The notes beneath the pieces are model-generated. The model saw only the letters and a program-made list of their open reading frames with translations. It searched no databases and was not told the DNA's origin. DNA of 64,000 nt from the NCBI GenBank assembly GCA_015063795.1, contig SVTL01000002.1, positions 1 through 64,000 of the forward strand. The letters are read 5' to 3'. Both the position numbers and the translations under genes were made by a program. The DNA is from Oscillospiraceae bacterium. GTDB lineage: Bacteria > Bacillota > Clostridia > Oscillospirales > CAG-272. Below, piece by piece: positions 32,263-41,757 of the stretch; within the stretch, counting starts at the first letter, position 1, and each line of letters begins with the position of its first letter.

Positions 32263-33141
32263 TCATCCCCCCTTTCCATAAATCCTGTCGGTCTCGGTCA
32301 GCGTCAGACGAAGCGCGTCGCTGAGCCTCCGAAGCCCAACGTAGGCATCGAACACATCTCCGTCCTTTAAGACGGCAAACAGCGGCCTCGCCAGCAGAGA
32401 ACGAAGCGACTCGGCATGGCAGGTGGCGATCACCTCGGCACCGCTTTTTTTCGCCTCAAGCAGAGCGGCCGCGTCCTCCCTGCTCCCGATCTCATCGCAG
32501 AGGATAAACTGCGGCGAGAGGGTTCGGAGCGCAATGGAAAAGCCCTTGTCCTTGGGGCATCCCGACAGGCAGTCGATGAAGGTGTCGCTCATCGCTTCGG
32601 CATCAAACAGCTCGCCGCGGCTGTCGATCAGGCACACTCGCTTCTCTCTGCCCAAAGAAAGCGCCAGATCGCGCAGAAGGGTGGTTTTTCCTCCGCCCGG
32701 CGGCGAATAGAGGAGCAGGGAAGCGCGAAAGTCCTTTTCTTTCAGAAAGCGCATCAGCTCGCCGCCAATGCCGTAAAGAAAACGGGGGATGCGGATGTTC
32801 AAAGAGGAGATGTCGGTGAGCGTGCGGATCACGCCGCTGTCGGTCACGGCTCGTCCGCAGACTCCCACACGGCAGGCGCCGAAGCGGAGAAAGCCCTCGG
32901 TCAGCGTGTCGGCATGGGCATAGAGCGAGCCGCCGCAGAGGGCAAAAAAGAGCTTCTCCAGCGCTTCGCCCCGGCAGAAGACGGCCGTGCGGCGGCTTTC
33001 GCCTTTCACGGTCAGCGAAACATGCCCGTCCCGCCGGAAACGGATCTCATCCACCGAGGCCTGCTTGGTACATTCTTCGCGCAGAGCGTCCCCCATCTCC
33101 CTCGGCAAAAGAGAGAGGATGCGTTCGATCATCTTGTCCAT
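32263..33141 (-). CDS. spoIIIAA: Stage III sporulation protein AA (AAA-type ATPase)
   Basis: LLYSPPGGGKTTLLRDLALSLG Walker A and FILCDEIGS Walker B. Start trimmed to ATG 33141; the longer track ORF runs into the divergent pcrA region. Confidence 0.93.
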   Translation of the reverse strand: MDKMIERILSLLPREMGDALREECTKQASVDEIRFRRDGHVSLTVKGESRRTAVFCRGEALEKLFFALCGGSLYAHADTLTEGFLRFGACRVGVCGRAVTDSGVIRTLTDISSLNIRIPRFLYGIGGELMRFLKEKDFRASLLLYSPPGGGKTTLLRDLALSLGREKRVCLIDSRGELFDAEAMSDTFIDCLSGCPKDKGFSIALRTLSPQFILCDEIGSREDAAALLEAKKSGAEVIATCHAESLRSLLARPLFAVLKDGDVFDAYVGLRRLSDALRLTLTETDRIYGKGG

Positions 33142-33229
33142 GGTAGAATGTATGCGGCCTTTTGCGGAAGGATTCCTGCGAAAATATTTGTTTTTTGTAA
33201 TATTTTGATGAACATTTGGTGAAAAACGG

Positions 33230-33258
33230 TTGATTCTTTTTAGAATATCATGTATAAT
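33230..33258 (+). promoter_or_regulatory. Putative sigma-A promoter of pcrA
   Basis: TTGATT, 17-nt spacer, TATAAT. Confidence 0.6.
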
Positions 33259-33325
33259 AGATATAATAAGTACTGATTCCGATTGGATCCAAGCTGTCAA
33301 AACAGCTGGAAGAACGGGGGTTACC

Positions 33326-35734
33326 ATGGCTGGAATGGAAAACAAAACCGCAGAGCGCTTTCTCAAAGCGAAGCGCGCGCTGTTTGATAAGAAGTTCGGC
33401 TTTCTGAACGAAGCGCAGAGAGAGGCGGTCTTCACCGTCAACGATCCGCTGCTGATCCTGGCGGGTGCGGGAAGCGGAAAAACGACGGTTTTGGTCAACC
33501 GCATTGCCTTTATCATACGGTACGGAAACGCTTATTTTGACCAGCGTCTGCCCGAGGGGTTGAATGAGGAAGAGATTGCCCGCCTTGAGGGCGCGTCCGA
33601 TCTTTCGCCCGAGGAGATCGGCGAATTGCTGGATGAATATGCCGTTTCGCCCTGCGAGAGCTACCGTGTGATGGCCATCACCTTCACCAACAAGGCGGCC
33701 AACGAGATCAAGAGCCGTTTGAACGCCATTCTGGGCGATGCCGCCGAGGAGATCTGGGCGGGCACCTTCCACTCCATTTGTATGCGTATGCTCCGCCGCT
33801 TCCCCGAAAAAGCAGGGCTTGCCGCGGGCTTCACCATTTACGATGCCGATGATTCGAAAAAGCTTGTTACCGAGTGCATCAAGCAGCTGAACATCGACGA
33901 AAAGAGCCTGCCTCCCAAGGCGGTGCTCACCGAGATCAGCCAGGCCAAGGACCGCCTGTGCGATGTCAACGAGTTTGACGAGACCGCTGGGCAGGACTTC
34001 CGCCTCCGCATGATCTGCAATGTCTACCGTATGTACCAGCAGCGGCTGGAGGAGGCCAACGCCGTCGATTTTGATGATATCATCATGAAAACGGTGGTCA
34101 TGCTCCGCGATCATGAGGATGTCCGCTCCTTCTATCAGAAGCGCTTCCGCTATCTGTGCGTGGACGAGTATCAGGACACCAACCATGCCCAGTTCATGCT
34201 GGCCAAGCTGCTGTCGGGCGGATACAACAACCTGATGGTGGTGGGCGATGACGACCAGAGCATTTATAAATTCCGCGGCGCCACCATTGAAAACATCCTG
34301 CATTTCGACCGCGAGATGCAGAACGTGAAGATCATCAAGCTCGAGCAGAACTACCGTTCCACGCAGAACATTCTCGGTGCGGCCAATTCGGTCATCCGCA
34401 ACAACTTCGGAAGACGGAGCAAAACGCTCTGGACCGACCGCGGCGAGGGTGAAAAGGTACATATCAAAAAGACCGAGAACCAGAACGAGGAAGCCAAGTT
34501 CATCATCAATAAGATCATGGAGATGGTGATCCGCGAGAAGCGGAAGTATTCGGATTTTGCGGTGCTCTATCGCTTCAATGCCTTCTCGGGCGGACTGGAA
34601 AGCATCTTCACGAAGAGCGGCGTGCCGTACCGCATGATCGGCTCGCTCCGCTTTACCGACCGCAAGGAGGTCAAGGACATCTTTGCCTATCTGTCGGTGA
34701 TCAACAACCCCTCCGACAACCTGCGCTTGAAGCGCATCATCAACGAGCCCAAGCGTAAGATCGGCGAATCGACCGTCTCGGCGGTGGAACGGTTGGCCGA
34801 GCTGCATATGGAATCGATGTTTTCCATCATGGAGAATGCCGAAAGCCATGCCGCGCTGGTCAAATCGGCCGGCAAGCTGAAGGAATTTGTGGAGCTGATC
34901 CGTTCCTTCCAAAGTCTGGCCAAGGAGCTTCCGCTGGACCGTCTGGTGGCCGAGGTCATCGACCGTACCGGCTACCGCGCCATGTTAGAGAGCGGCGGCG
35001 AAAGCGAAAAGGAAAAGATCCAGTATGTGGACGAATTGATCTCCCGTGCTGTGGAGCATGCCCGCGAAAACGAGCAGGCGGATCTGGCCACCTTCTTGGA
35101 GGAATATGCGCTGGTGTCCGATATCGACAACTACGATGCCGACAGCGATGCCATCGTGCTGATGACCATCCACAGCGCCAAGGGACTGGAATTCCCCGTG
35201 GTCTTCCTGCCCGGCTGGGAGGACGGCGTGTTCCCCAGCGAAAAGGCGGTCATTGCCGATGAGGAGCTGGAGGAGGAGAGACGTCTGGCCTATGTGGCCA
35301 TCACCCGTGCCAAGGAAAAGCTCTTCTGCTCGTATGCCCGTGAGCGTCTGCTGTACGGACGCACCATGTACGGCCGCCCGTCCCGCTTCCTGTCCGAGAT
35401 CCCTGCGGAATTTACCGATTCCGAGCAGCCCAAGCCCTTGAGCGAGGTGCAGGCCGAATCCGATCGCCCGGCCAGACGGAGCCGCTCGCGCGAGGCTTCG
35501 ATCTCCAAGGAATTTTTCAAGCAGCCCGTGGTCACAGGCAATGTGGGGCGCACCACCGGATACGAGCGCTTCCTGCCCGGCGAGGAGGTTGTGCATCTGA
35601 CCTTTGGTAAGGGTACCATCCTCTCGTCCAAGGAGATCGGCGCGGATATTCTGTATGAGGTCGCCTTCGATTCGGTGGGAACCAAAAAGCTGATGGCAAC
35701 GTATGCCAAGCTGAAGAGAAGCGGCGGTCATTGA
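33326..35734 (+). CDS. pcrA: ATP-dependent DNA helicase PcrA/UvrD
   Basis: LNEAQREAVFTVNDPLLILAGAGSGKTTVLVNRIA, VDEYQDTN, VGDDDQSIYKFRGA, MTIHSAKGLEFPVVFLPGWEDGVFPS. Confidence 0.96.
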   Translation: MAGMENKTAERFLKAKRALFDKKFGFLNEAQREAVFTVNDPLLILAGAGSGKTTVLVNRIAFIIRYGNAYFDQRLPEGLNEEEIARLEGASDLSPEEIGELLDEYAVSPCESYRVMAITFTNKAANEIKSRLNAILGDAAEEIWAGTFHSICMRMLRRFPEKAGLAAGFTIYDADDSKKLVTECIKQLNIDEKSLPPKAVLTEISQAKDRLCDVNEFDETAGQDFRLRMICNVYRMYQQRLEEANAVDFDDIIMKTVVMLRDHEDVRSFYQKRFRYLCVDEYQDTNHAQFMLAKLLSGGYNNLMVVGDDDQSIYKFRGATIENILHFDREMQNVKIIKLEQNYRSTQNILGAANSVIRNNFGRRSKTLWTDRGEGEKVHIKKTENQNEEAKFIINKIMEMVIREKRKYSDFAVLYRFNAFSGGLESIFTKSGVPYRMIGSLRFTDRKEVKDIFAYLSVINNPSDNLRLKRIINEPKRKIGESTVSAVERLAELHMESMFSIMENAESHAALVKSAGKLKEFVELIRSFQSLAKELPLDRLVAEVIDRTGYRAMLESGGESEKEKIQYVDELISRAVEHARENEQADLATFLEEYALVSDIDNYDADSDAIVLMTIHSAKGLEFPVVFLPGWEDGVFPSEKAVIADEELEEERRLAYVAITRAKEKLFCSYARERLLYGRTMYGRPSRFLSEIPAEFTDSEQPKPLSEVQAESDRPARRSRSREASISKEFFKQPVVTGNVGRTTGYERFLPGEEVVHLTFGKGTILSSKEIGADILYEVAFDSVGTKKLMATYAKLKRSGGH

Positions 35735-35777
35735 AGCGCAAGCCGTCTTCGCTTGAAAAATCAAAAAAAACAAACAT

Positions 35778-35832
35778 AAAACCTCTTTCTTTGGGTACAC
35801 TAAGGCTGTACTTTCAAAGAAGGAGGTTTTTT
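35778..35832 (+). promoter_or_regulatory. 16-bp hairpin whose 3' arm contains the SD of the DUF1540 gene, followed by a U-tract
   Basis: AAAACCTCTTTCTTTG (35778-35793) pairs with CAAAGAAGGAGGTTTT (35815-35830) with a single G-U wobble; inner GTAC/GTAC stem; AAGGAGG lies in the 3' arm; TTTTTT follows. Confidence 0.8.
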
Positions 35833-35835
35833 GAC

Positions 35836-36045
35836 ATGAACAACAACACCAACAACACCAATAACACCAACACCAACAATTGGTGCTGCTCGACCAACCG
35901 CTCCATCGAGTGCACGGTCAAGCAGTGCAAGAACCATTGCGGCAGCGAGAACTATTGCTCGCTGAACAAGATCCGCGTCGGCACGCATGAGGCAAACCCC
36001 ACCATGATGCAGTGCACCGACTGCGAGTCCTTTGAAGTAAAGTAA
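35836..36045 (+). CDS. DUF1540 domain-containing small Cys-rich protein
   Basis: 69 aa; WCCSTNRSIECTVKQCKNHCGSENYCSLNKIRVG...MMQCTDCESF pattern after an Asn/Thr-rich N-terminus. Confidence 0.85.
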   Translation: MNNNTNNTNNTNTNNWCCSTNRSIECTVKQCKNHCGSENYCSLNKIRVGTHEANPTMMQCTDCESFEVK

Positions 36046-36055
36046 TCCGACAGCA

Positions 36056-36101
36056 AAAGGAGAAAGAGGGCGTTTTTCAAAGACGTCCTCCTTCTTTTTT
36101 T
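36056..36101 (+). terminator. Terminator downstream of the DUF1540 gene
   Basis: AAGGAGAAAGAGGGCGT...ACGTCCTCCTT hairpin followed by CTTTTTTT. Confidence 0.7.
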
Positions 36102-36160
36102 ATCATAACGCCGCTCCTGCCTGCATATACATGAACCAAAACCGAAAGGAGACGGTGACA

Positions 36161-36760
36161 ATGGAAAAAGAGAAGAATACCTTTTTGGTCCGCGTGAAGG
36201 AAAAAACGGCGGGCATGGGCAAGAAACTCAATGAGCTCCGCAAGAAGGGGACGGCGAAGCAGCAGGTGATCGTGGCAACCTCGATTCTGATGCTGGTGGC
36301 GGCCGTTTACCTCAATTATGCGTTCTTCGGCGGCTTACCGACAAACAGCGAGCCGGACGATGCCACCATCGGGCAGTCGGCTTATGTCAGCGGCGAAGTG
36401 TCGCAAAACGAGGACTATTTCTCCATGGTGGAGCTGACCAGACAGAAGGCGCGCGATGAATCGATGGAGGTGCTGCAGCTGGTGGTGGACAACGAGGCCT
36501 CCATCCAGAGTGCCAAGGACGAGGCCATGCAGCGCATCCAGCAGACCGCCGACGAGATGCAGGACGAGGCCAACATCGAGGCGCTGATCGTCTCCAAGGG
36601 CTTTGAAAACTGCGTTGCCGTCCTCTCCGAGGGCAAGGCCAACATCGTCGTCAAGTCCGAGGGGCTGCTGCCCAACGAGATCGCCCAGATCAAGGAGATC
36701 GTTTACGATCAGGCCGGCATCGTGCCTGCCAATGTGAAGATCATTGAGAAAAACGGATAA
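36161..36760 (+). CDS. spoIIIAH: SpoIIIAH-like family protein
   Basis: N-terminal TM (QQVIVATSILMLVAAVYLNYAFFG), then FSMVELTRQKARDESMEVLQLVVDNEAS...KDEAMQRIQ...EALIVSKGFENCVAVLSEGKANIVVKSEGLLPNEIAQIKEIVYDQAGI, typical of SpoIIIAH. Confidence 0.9.
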   Translation: MEKEKNTFLVRVKEKTAGMGKKLNELRKKGTAKQQVIVATSILMLVAAVYLNYAFFGGLPTNSEPDDATIGQSAYVSGEVSQNEDYFSMVELTRQKARDESMEVLQLVVDNEASIQSAKDEAMQRIQQTADEMQDEANIEALIVSKGFENCVAVLSEGKANIVVKSEGLLPNEIAQIKEIVYDQAGIVPANVKIIEKNG

Positions 36761-36776
36761 AGAAGCCAAAGCCTTT

Positions 36777-36815
36777 CCGCCCGCGGAGCCAAAAAACTCT
36801 GCGGGCTTTTTTTTG
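36777..36815 (+). terminator. spoIIIAH terminator
   Basis: CGCCCGCGGAG...CTCTGCGGGC hairpin then TTTTTTTTG. Confidence 0.7.
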
Positions 36816-36835
36816 AAAAAATTTTCTGAAAGCTC

Positions 36836-36864
36836 TTGACAAACGGCTGCTTTTGCTGTACTAT
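36836..36864 (+). promoter_or_regulatory. Promoter of the GntR/ABC/lipoprotein operon
   Basis: TTGACA, 17-nt spacer, TACTAT; overlaps the inverted repeat at 36856-36877. Confidence 0.75.
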
Positions 36865-36885
36865 TGTATTAGTACAGTAGTACAG
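36856..36885 (+). promoter_or_regulatory. Putative GntR (YtrA-type) operator
   Basis: CTGTACTA-N6-TAGTACAG perfect inverted repeat followed by a second direct TAGTACAG. Confidence 0.75.
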
Positions 36886-36908
36886 TCAAAAAGAAGGAGG
36901 AAACGCAG

Positions 36909-37309
36909 ATGGAATGGCAGATGGACAAACGGCGTCCGATCTGTCCGCAGATCGAAGAACAGATCAGCGCAAAAATTGCCTGCGGAGAACTGCTGCCGGG
37001 CGAACGGCTGATGTCGGTGCGCGAGGTGGCGATGGGAGCAGGCGTCAATCCCAACACGGTGCAGAAGGCGTTCAAGATGCTGGAGGAGCGCGGTCTGATC
37101 CATTCGGAGCGCAGCACCGGCTGGTTTGTCAGCGACCGTCGAACCGAGGCGAAAAGGACGGTGCGGGCTCTGGCCGAGGAGAAAACGGCGCTGTATCTGG
37201 CGGACATGGAGATGCTTGCGTTGAGCAGGGAAGAGATCGCCGGATTGATCGCATCGTATTATGAAAAGAAAGAAATGGAAGAGAAAGCAGGAAAGGAAGG
37301 AACGACAAC

Positions 37310-37313
<4 letters not shown>
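36909..37313 (+). CDS. GntR family transcriptional regulator, YtrA subfamily
   Basis: 134 aa; PICPQIEEQISAKIACGELLPGERLMSVREVAMGAGVNPNTVQKAFKMLEERGLI wHTH. Confidence 0.92.
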
Positions 37314-38001
<688 letters not shown>

Positions 38002-38008
<7 letters not shown>

Positions 38009-38811
38009 AGAAGCTGTTGAAGCAGGATTTTTCCGCCCTGCTGCGTACCCTGCTGCCCATGTGGCTGATCCTGTTGGGCATCGCGCTGCTGACGCGTTTT
38101 GTGTATCTGTTTGAGGCCGATAACACCACCTTCCGCATCATCGGCGGCTCGTCGATCGTGGCGCTTGTGGTCGCCGTCATCGTCTGTCTGGTGATGACCG
38201 AGGTGCTCTGCATCGTCCGTTTTTACCGCAATCTGTATTCCTCGGAGGGCTATCTGACCTTCGCCCTGCCGGCAACGCACGCCGAGCATTTGTGGTCGAA
38301 GCTGATCTCTTCGATGGCGGTCACCTTTGCCTCGGTGCTGGTCACGTTGCTGGCCGGTGTTGCCGCCACGTCCTTTGATATGCTGGCCGAGCTGTTGAGG
38401 CTGCTCGCCTATTTCTGGAAGAATGCCTACCGCGAGATCGGAGCGGATCTGCCGATTTATGTCGCAGAATATCTGCTGCTTCTGATCACGGCGATCTCTG
38501 CTTTTTATCTGCTGCTGTATACCTGCATCACCATCGGACAGATGGCGAAAAAGAACCGCATTCTGGCCGCCTTCGGCGTGTATTTCGCCTATTACATGAT
38601 TATGCAGATCCTTTCGGTGATTCTCATGATCCTTCTGACCGTGTTCATGGCGACCGATTCTTTCCTCGTTCTCAGCGAATGGATCGAGAATCATCCATGG
38701 TCGACCGTACACATCGCGCTTATCGCCTCCCTTGTGTTCAGCGTTGTCTGGAATGGGTTCTGCTGGCTGCTGACGCACCGCTTGATGAAGAAAAAGCTGA
38801 ATCTGGAATAA
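38002..38811 (+). CDS. Probable ABC transporter permease, about 6 TM segments
   Basis: Hydrophobic profile; overlaps the ATPase gene stop. Confidence 0.75.
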
Positions 38812-38824
38812 GGGGGAATACACC

Positions 38825-39634
38825 ATGAAACGATACACCAAAACAGTCCTTCTGCTTCTGACGTTTGCTCTGCTTCTGCCCGCTCTCACCTCCTGCCTGC
38901 TGGTGGAGGATCTGCAGGCGAAACGAGCCGATTGGGCGGACGAAACGCGGACGGATATCGTCTTTGACGGGCAGACCTATAAGCCGCTTCTCGACCTGCC
39001 GCTTGATGCGGAATTGTATCTGGACAGCCAGCCCCGCTGCTATGTGGTGGACAAGGACGTTCCGCTTCTGCTGCTTGACACGGTCGGCGATGCGATCTAT
39101 CACGATCCGGATAAGAAATATCTGCGCTTCAACGGCAACTATTATCACAAGAATGATTGGGACCGCCCGATCGTCTATTACTGCCGCGCCGATCTGTTTG
39201 AGGAGATGAGCGAGAGGGTGAAGACCATTGCCTTCGACCGCTTTTACACCATCATCCATAAGGAGATCGTGGACATCAGCGGAACAAGCTTCGTCCGTCA
39301 GCAGCTGATTTTGAGCGAGGAGCAGTCGGCGGCGATGAAGGCGGTGCTGGAGACCGAGCAGGAAACGGGCGAGCTGCTGGCGTTCAAAAACGCGAAGGAC
39401 ACGCTTGTCTCCTTCCACCTGTATCCCTGCAGCGAGGACGGCTTGTTTACCAAAGAGGAGTACATTCTCTTCTATTACGACACGGCAGCCGACCGCTACT
39501 TCCTCACGTCCGATAACAAGTATCATCTTGTCCCCGCCTCTCAGAATGACATCTTCCGCGCGATCGCAGAGTGGTATGAGCAGATGCTCGCTCCCGGGCA
39601 AGAGCAGGGTACTGCCGTCCAGCTTGCGGATTGA
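38825..39634 (+). CDS. Lipoprotein of unknown function
   Basis: Signal peptide with lipobox LTSC; last gene of the GntR/ABC operon, before a terminator. Confidence 0.65.
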   Translation: MKRYTKTVLLLLTFALLLPALTSCLLVEDLQAKRADWADETRTDIVFDGQTYKPLLDLPLDAELYLDSQPRCYVVDKDVPLLLLDTVGDAIYHDPDKKYLRFNGNYYHKNDWDRPIVYYCRADLFEEMSERVKTIAFDRFYTIIHKEIVDISGTSFVRQQLILSEEQSAAMKAVLETEQETGELLAFKNAKDTLVSFHLYPCSEDGLFTKEEYILFYYDTAADRYFLTSDNKYHLVPASQNDIFRAIAEWYEQMLAPGQEQGTAVQLAD

Positions 39635-39647
39635 AATGGGAAAAAAC

Positions 39648-39682
39648 GACCTCCGTTTTTTGCGGAGGTCTTTCTCTTTTTT
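39648..39682 (+). terminator. Terminator of the GntR/ABC/lipoprotein operon
   Basis: GACCTCCG / CGGAGGTC stem then TTTCTCTTTTTTT. Confidence 0.75.
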
Positions 39683-39741
39683 TGCCAAAAGGTCTTGCAT
39701 TGGGGAAGAAAGTGTGATATAGTAATGCTGTTATTCAACAA

Positions 39742-39843
39742 AACAGAGTAGAAAAGAGAGCGTAAAGTGCCTTGCGTACAGGGAGTTGACGCAGGGACGA
39801 AAACGAAACAAACGTTGCGGTTCTCTTTTCGCATCCCGCTGTT
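39742..39843 (+). ncRNA. Tetrahydrofolate (THF) riboswitch
   Basis: Conserved GAGUAG ... CGUAAAGUGCC ... GGGACGAAAACGAA ... GCAUCCCGCU; P1 AACAG/CTGTT; P2 GAAAAGAGA/TCTCTTTTC (9 bp perfect); upstream of folT. Confidence 0.9.
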
Positions 39844-39889
39844 CATATTGCAGGGCAAAGCGACCTTTTTTTGCGCAAATATTTCGCCG

Positions 39890-39935
39890 CCTCCCTCTTT
39901 GTGACATGAGAGATGTTAAAAAGAAGGAGGATTTT
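39890..39935 (+). promoter_or_regulatory. Expression platform: SD-sequestering hairpin before folT
   Basis: CCTCCCTCTTTGTGACAT (39890-39907) pairs with ATGTTAAAAAGAAGGAGG (39913-39930) with two mismatches and one G-U; SD GGAGG is in the 3' arm, then ATTTTTATG. Confidence 0.8.
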
Positions 39936-39936
39936 T

Positions 39937-40461
39937 ATGCTTGAAAAACGAAACACACACCTGAAAAAGCTGGTCACCGCCTCGCTGTTTGTGGCCATGA
40001 GCATCGTTCTGGGCAAGTATCTGGCCTTTTCAACCGATCTGTTCCGCATCAGCTTTGAGAATCTGCCGGTCATTCTGGCAGGCATCTGGCTGGGACCTTG
40101 GTACGGCGCCTCGGTGGGACTGGTGGCGGACGTGGTCGGCTCGATTCTGGTGGGGTATGCCATCAATCCCGGCATCTCGCTGGGGGCTTTGTCCATCGGA
40201 CTTGTTGCAGGGCTTCTCTGGAAGCATCTCCCGCTGAAGCACGATCCTGCGCGGCTTGTGCTGTCGCTGATCGCATCGCATCTGGTCGGCTCGGTGCTGA
40301 TCAAAACCGTCTCGCTTGCGATCTGGTTCGGCTCGCCCTTTCTTCCCACGCTGGGGCTCCGCATCCTGAACTATCTGGCGGTGGGTGCGGCGGAATGTCT
40401 GGTGCTTCTGCTTCTTCTCCGCACGCCTGCCTTCCGTTCCTATTTCGGAAAAAGGAGTTAA
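39937..40461 (+). CDS. folT: ECF transporter S component, folate-type
   Basis: 174 aa polytopic; LVTASLFVAMSIVLGKYLAFSTDLFRISFENLPVILAGIWLGPWYGASVGLVADVVGSIL; THF riboswitch upstream and folC downstream. Confidence 0.9.
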   Translation: MLEKRNTHLKKLVTASLFVAMSIVLGKYLAFSTDLFRISFENLPVILAGIWLGPWYGASVGLVADVVGSILVGYAINPGISLGALSIGLVAGLLWKHLPLKHDPARLVLSLIASHLVGSVLIKTVSLAIWFGSPFLPTLGLRILNYLAVGAAECLVLLLLLRTPAFRSYFGKRS

Positions 40462-40464
40462 CCT

Positions 40465-41739
40465 ATGACCTATCAAGAGGCGCTCGCCTATATTCACTCC
40501 ATCAGCTGGACGGGCAGCCGTCCGGGTTTGACGCGCATCACCGAGCTGTTGGAGAAAATGGGAAATCCGCAAAACAGCCTCCGCTTCGTCCATGTGGCGG
40601 GCACCAACGGCAAGGGCTCGTTCTGCAAAATGACCGAATCGATCCTCCGCGCCGCGGGGTATAAGACCGGGCTTTACCTCTCGCCCTATATCCGCTTTTT
40701 CAATGAGCGGATGCAGATCAACGGACGCATGATCGCCGATGAAGCGCTGGCCGAGCTGACGGCCTATGTCAAGACCTTTGCCGACACCATGGACGACCAA
40801 CCCACCGAATTTGAGCTGATTACCGCCATTGCCTTTGAATGCTTCAAGAGGGAAGCATGCGATGTGGTGGTGCTGGAGGTGGGCATGGGCGGACGGCTGG
40901 ATGCCACCAACGTCATTGAGCGTCCGCTGCTCAGCGTCATCACGGGCATTGCCCTTGACCACACCGCCTATTTGGGTGACACCGTTGCCGCCATCGCAGG
41001 CGAAAAAGCGGGCATCATCAAAGAAAATGTCCCCGTTCTCTTCGGCGGAATTGACGAGGAGGCGTATGCGGTCATACAAGAGCGCGCCGCAGCCCTGCAT
41101 GCGCCCTGCTCCCGCACCGATTATACTGCGCTGACCAACATCAACTGCTTTCTCGGCGGTGCCGACTTTACCTTTGGCGGCAAGTCTTACCGCATCCCGC
41201 TTTCGGGACTTTACCAGCCCCGCAACGCCGCCACCGTCCTCACCGCCGTCAGCCTTCTGCGGCAGGTCGGACTGTCTCTGCCCGAGCAGGCAGTGATTCA
41301 AGGCCTCTCGCAGGTGGAATGGTCGGGACGGTTTGAGATCCTGTCAAAGAAAGATCCGCTGATCGTCTTCGACGGCGCCCACAATCCCGAGGGCATCGCC
41401 GCGGCGGCAGCCTGCATCCGCCACTATTTCGGCGGGCAAAAGGTCTGCCTGCTGTCGGGCGTGATGGCCGATAAGGATTACCGTCTCATTGCCGAAACGC
41501 TGGCCCCCTTTGCCGCGAAGGCATACACCCTGCGCCCCGACAATGTCCGCGCCTTCGACAGCGAATCTTACGCCGATGTTTTCCGTCAGGCAGGCGTGGA
41601 AGCGGATGCCTCCTCCACCGTTTTGGAGGCGGTGTCGCGCGCGGTTGCCTATGCAAGGGAAAACGCCTGTCCGCTGATCGTGCTCGGCTCGCTGTATCTG
41701 TACGGCGACGTGGTCAATGCGCTGGAAAAGCTTTTCTGA
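40465..41739 (+). CDS. folC: Bifunctional folylpolyglutamate synthase/dihydrofolate synthase
   Basis: HVAGTNGKGSFCKMTESILRAAGYKTGLYLSPYI; Mur-ligase-like; VFDGAHNPEGI. Confidence 0.96.
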   Translation: MTYQEALAYIHSISWTGSRPGLTRITELLEKMGNPQNSLRFVHVAGTNGKGSFCKMTESILRAAGYKTGLYLSPYIRFFNERMQINGRMIADEALAELTAYVKTFADTMDDQPTEFELITAIAFECFKREACDVVVLEVGMGGRLDATNVIERPLLSVITGIALDHTAYLGDTVAAIAGEKAGIIKENVPVLFGGIDEEAYAVIQERAAALHAPCSRTDYTALTNINCFLGGADFTFGGKSYRIPLSGLYQPRNAATVLTAVSLLRQVGLSLPEQAVIQGLSQVEWSGRFEILSKKDPLIVFDGAHNPEGIAAAAACIRHYFGGQKVCLLSGVMADKDYRLIAETLAPFAAKAYTLRPDNVRAFDSESYADVFRQAGVEADASSTVLEAVSRAVAYARENACPLIVLGSLYLYGDVVNALEKLF

Positions 41740-41757
41740 GTTGCACAAAAGATGAAT

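Noticed and set aside
33145-33152. CATACATT (minus strand) just before spoIIIAA, matching a sigma-E -10
   Set aside because: No convincing -35 at the right distance, and the resulting TSS would fall at or inside the start codon; too weak to call.
33142-33516. N-terminal extension of the spoIIIAA ORF in the track
   Set aside because: Overlaps the divergent pcrA promoter and coding start; the SpoIIIAA-like sequence starts only after ATG 33141.
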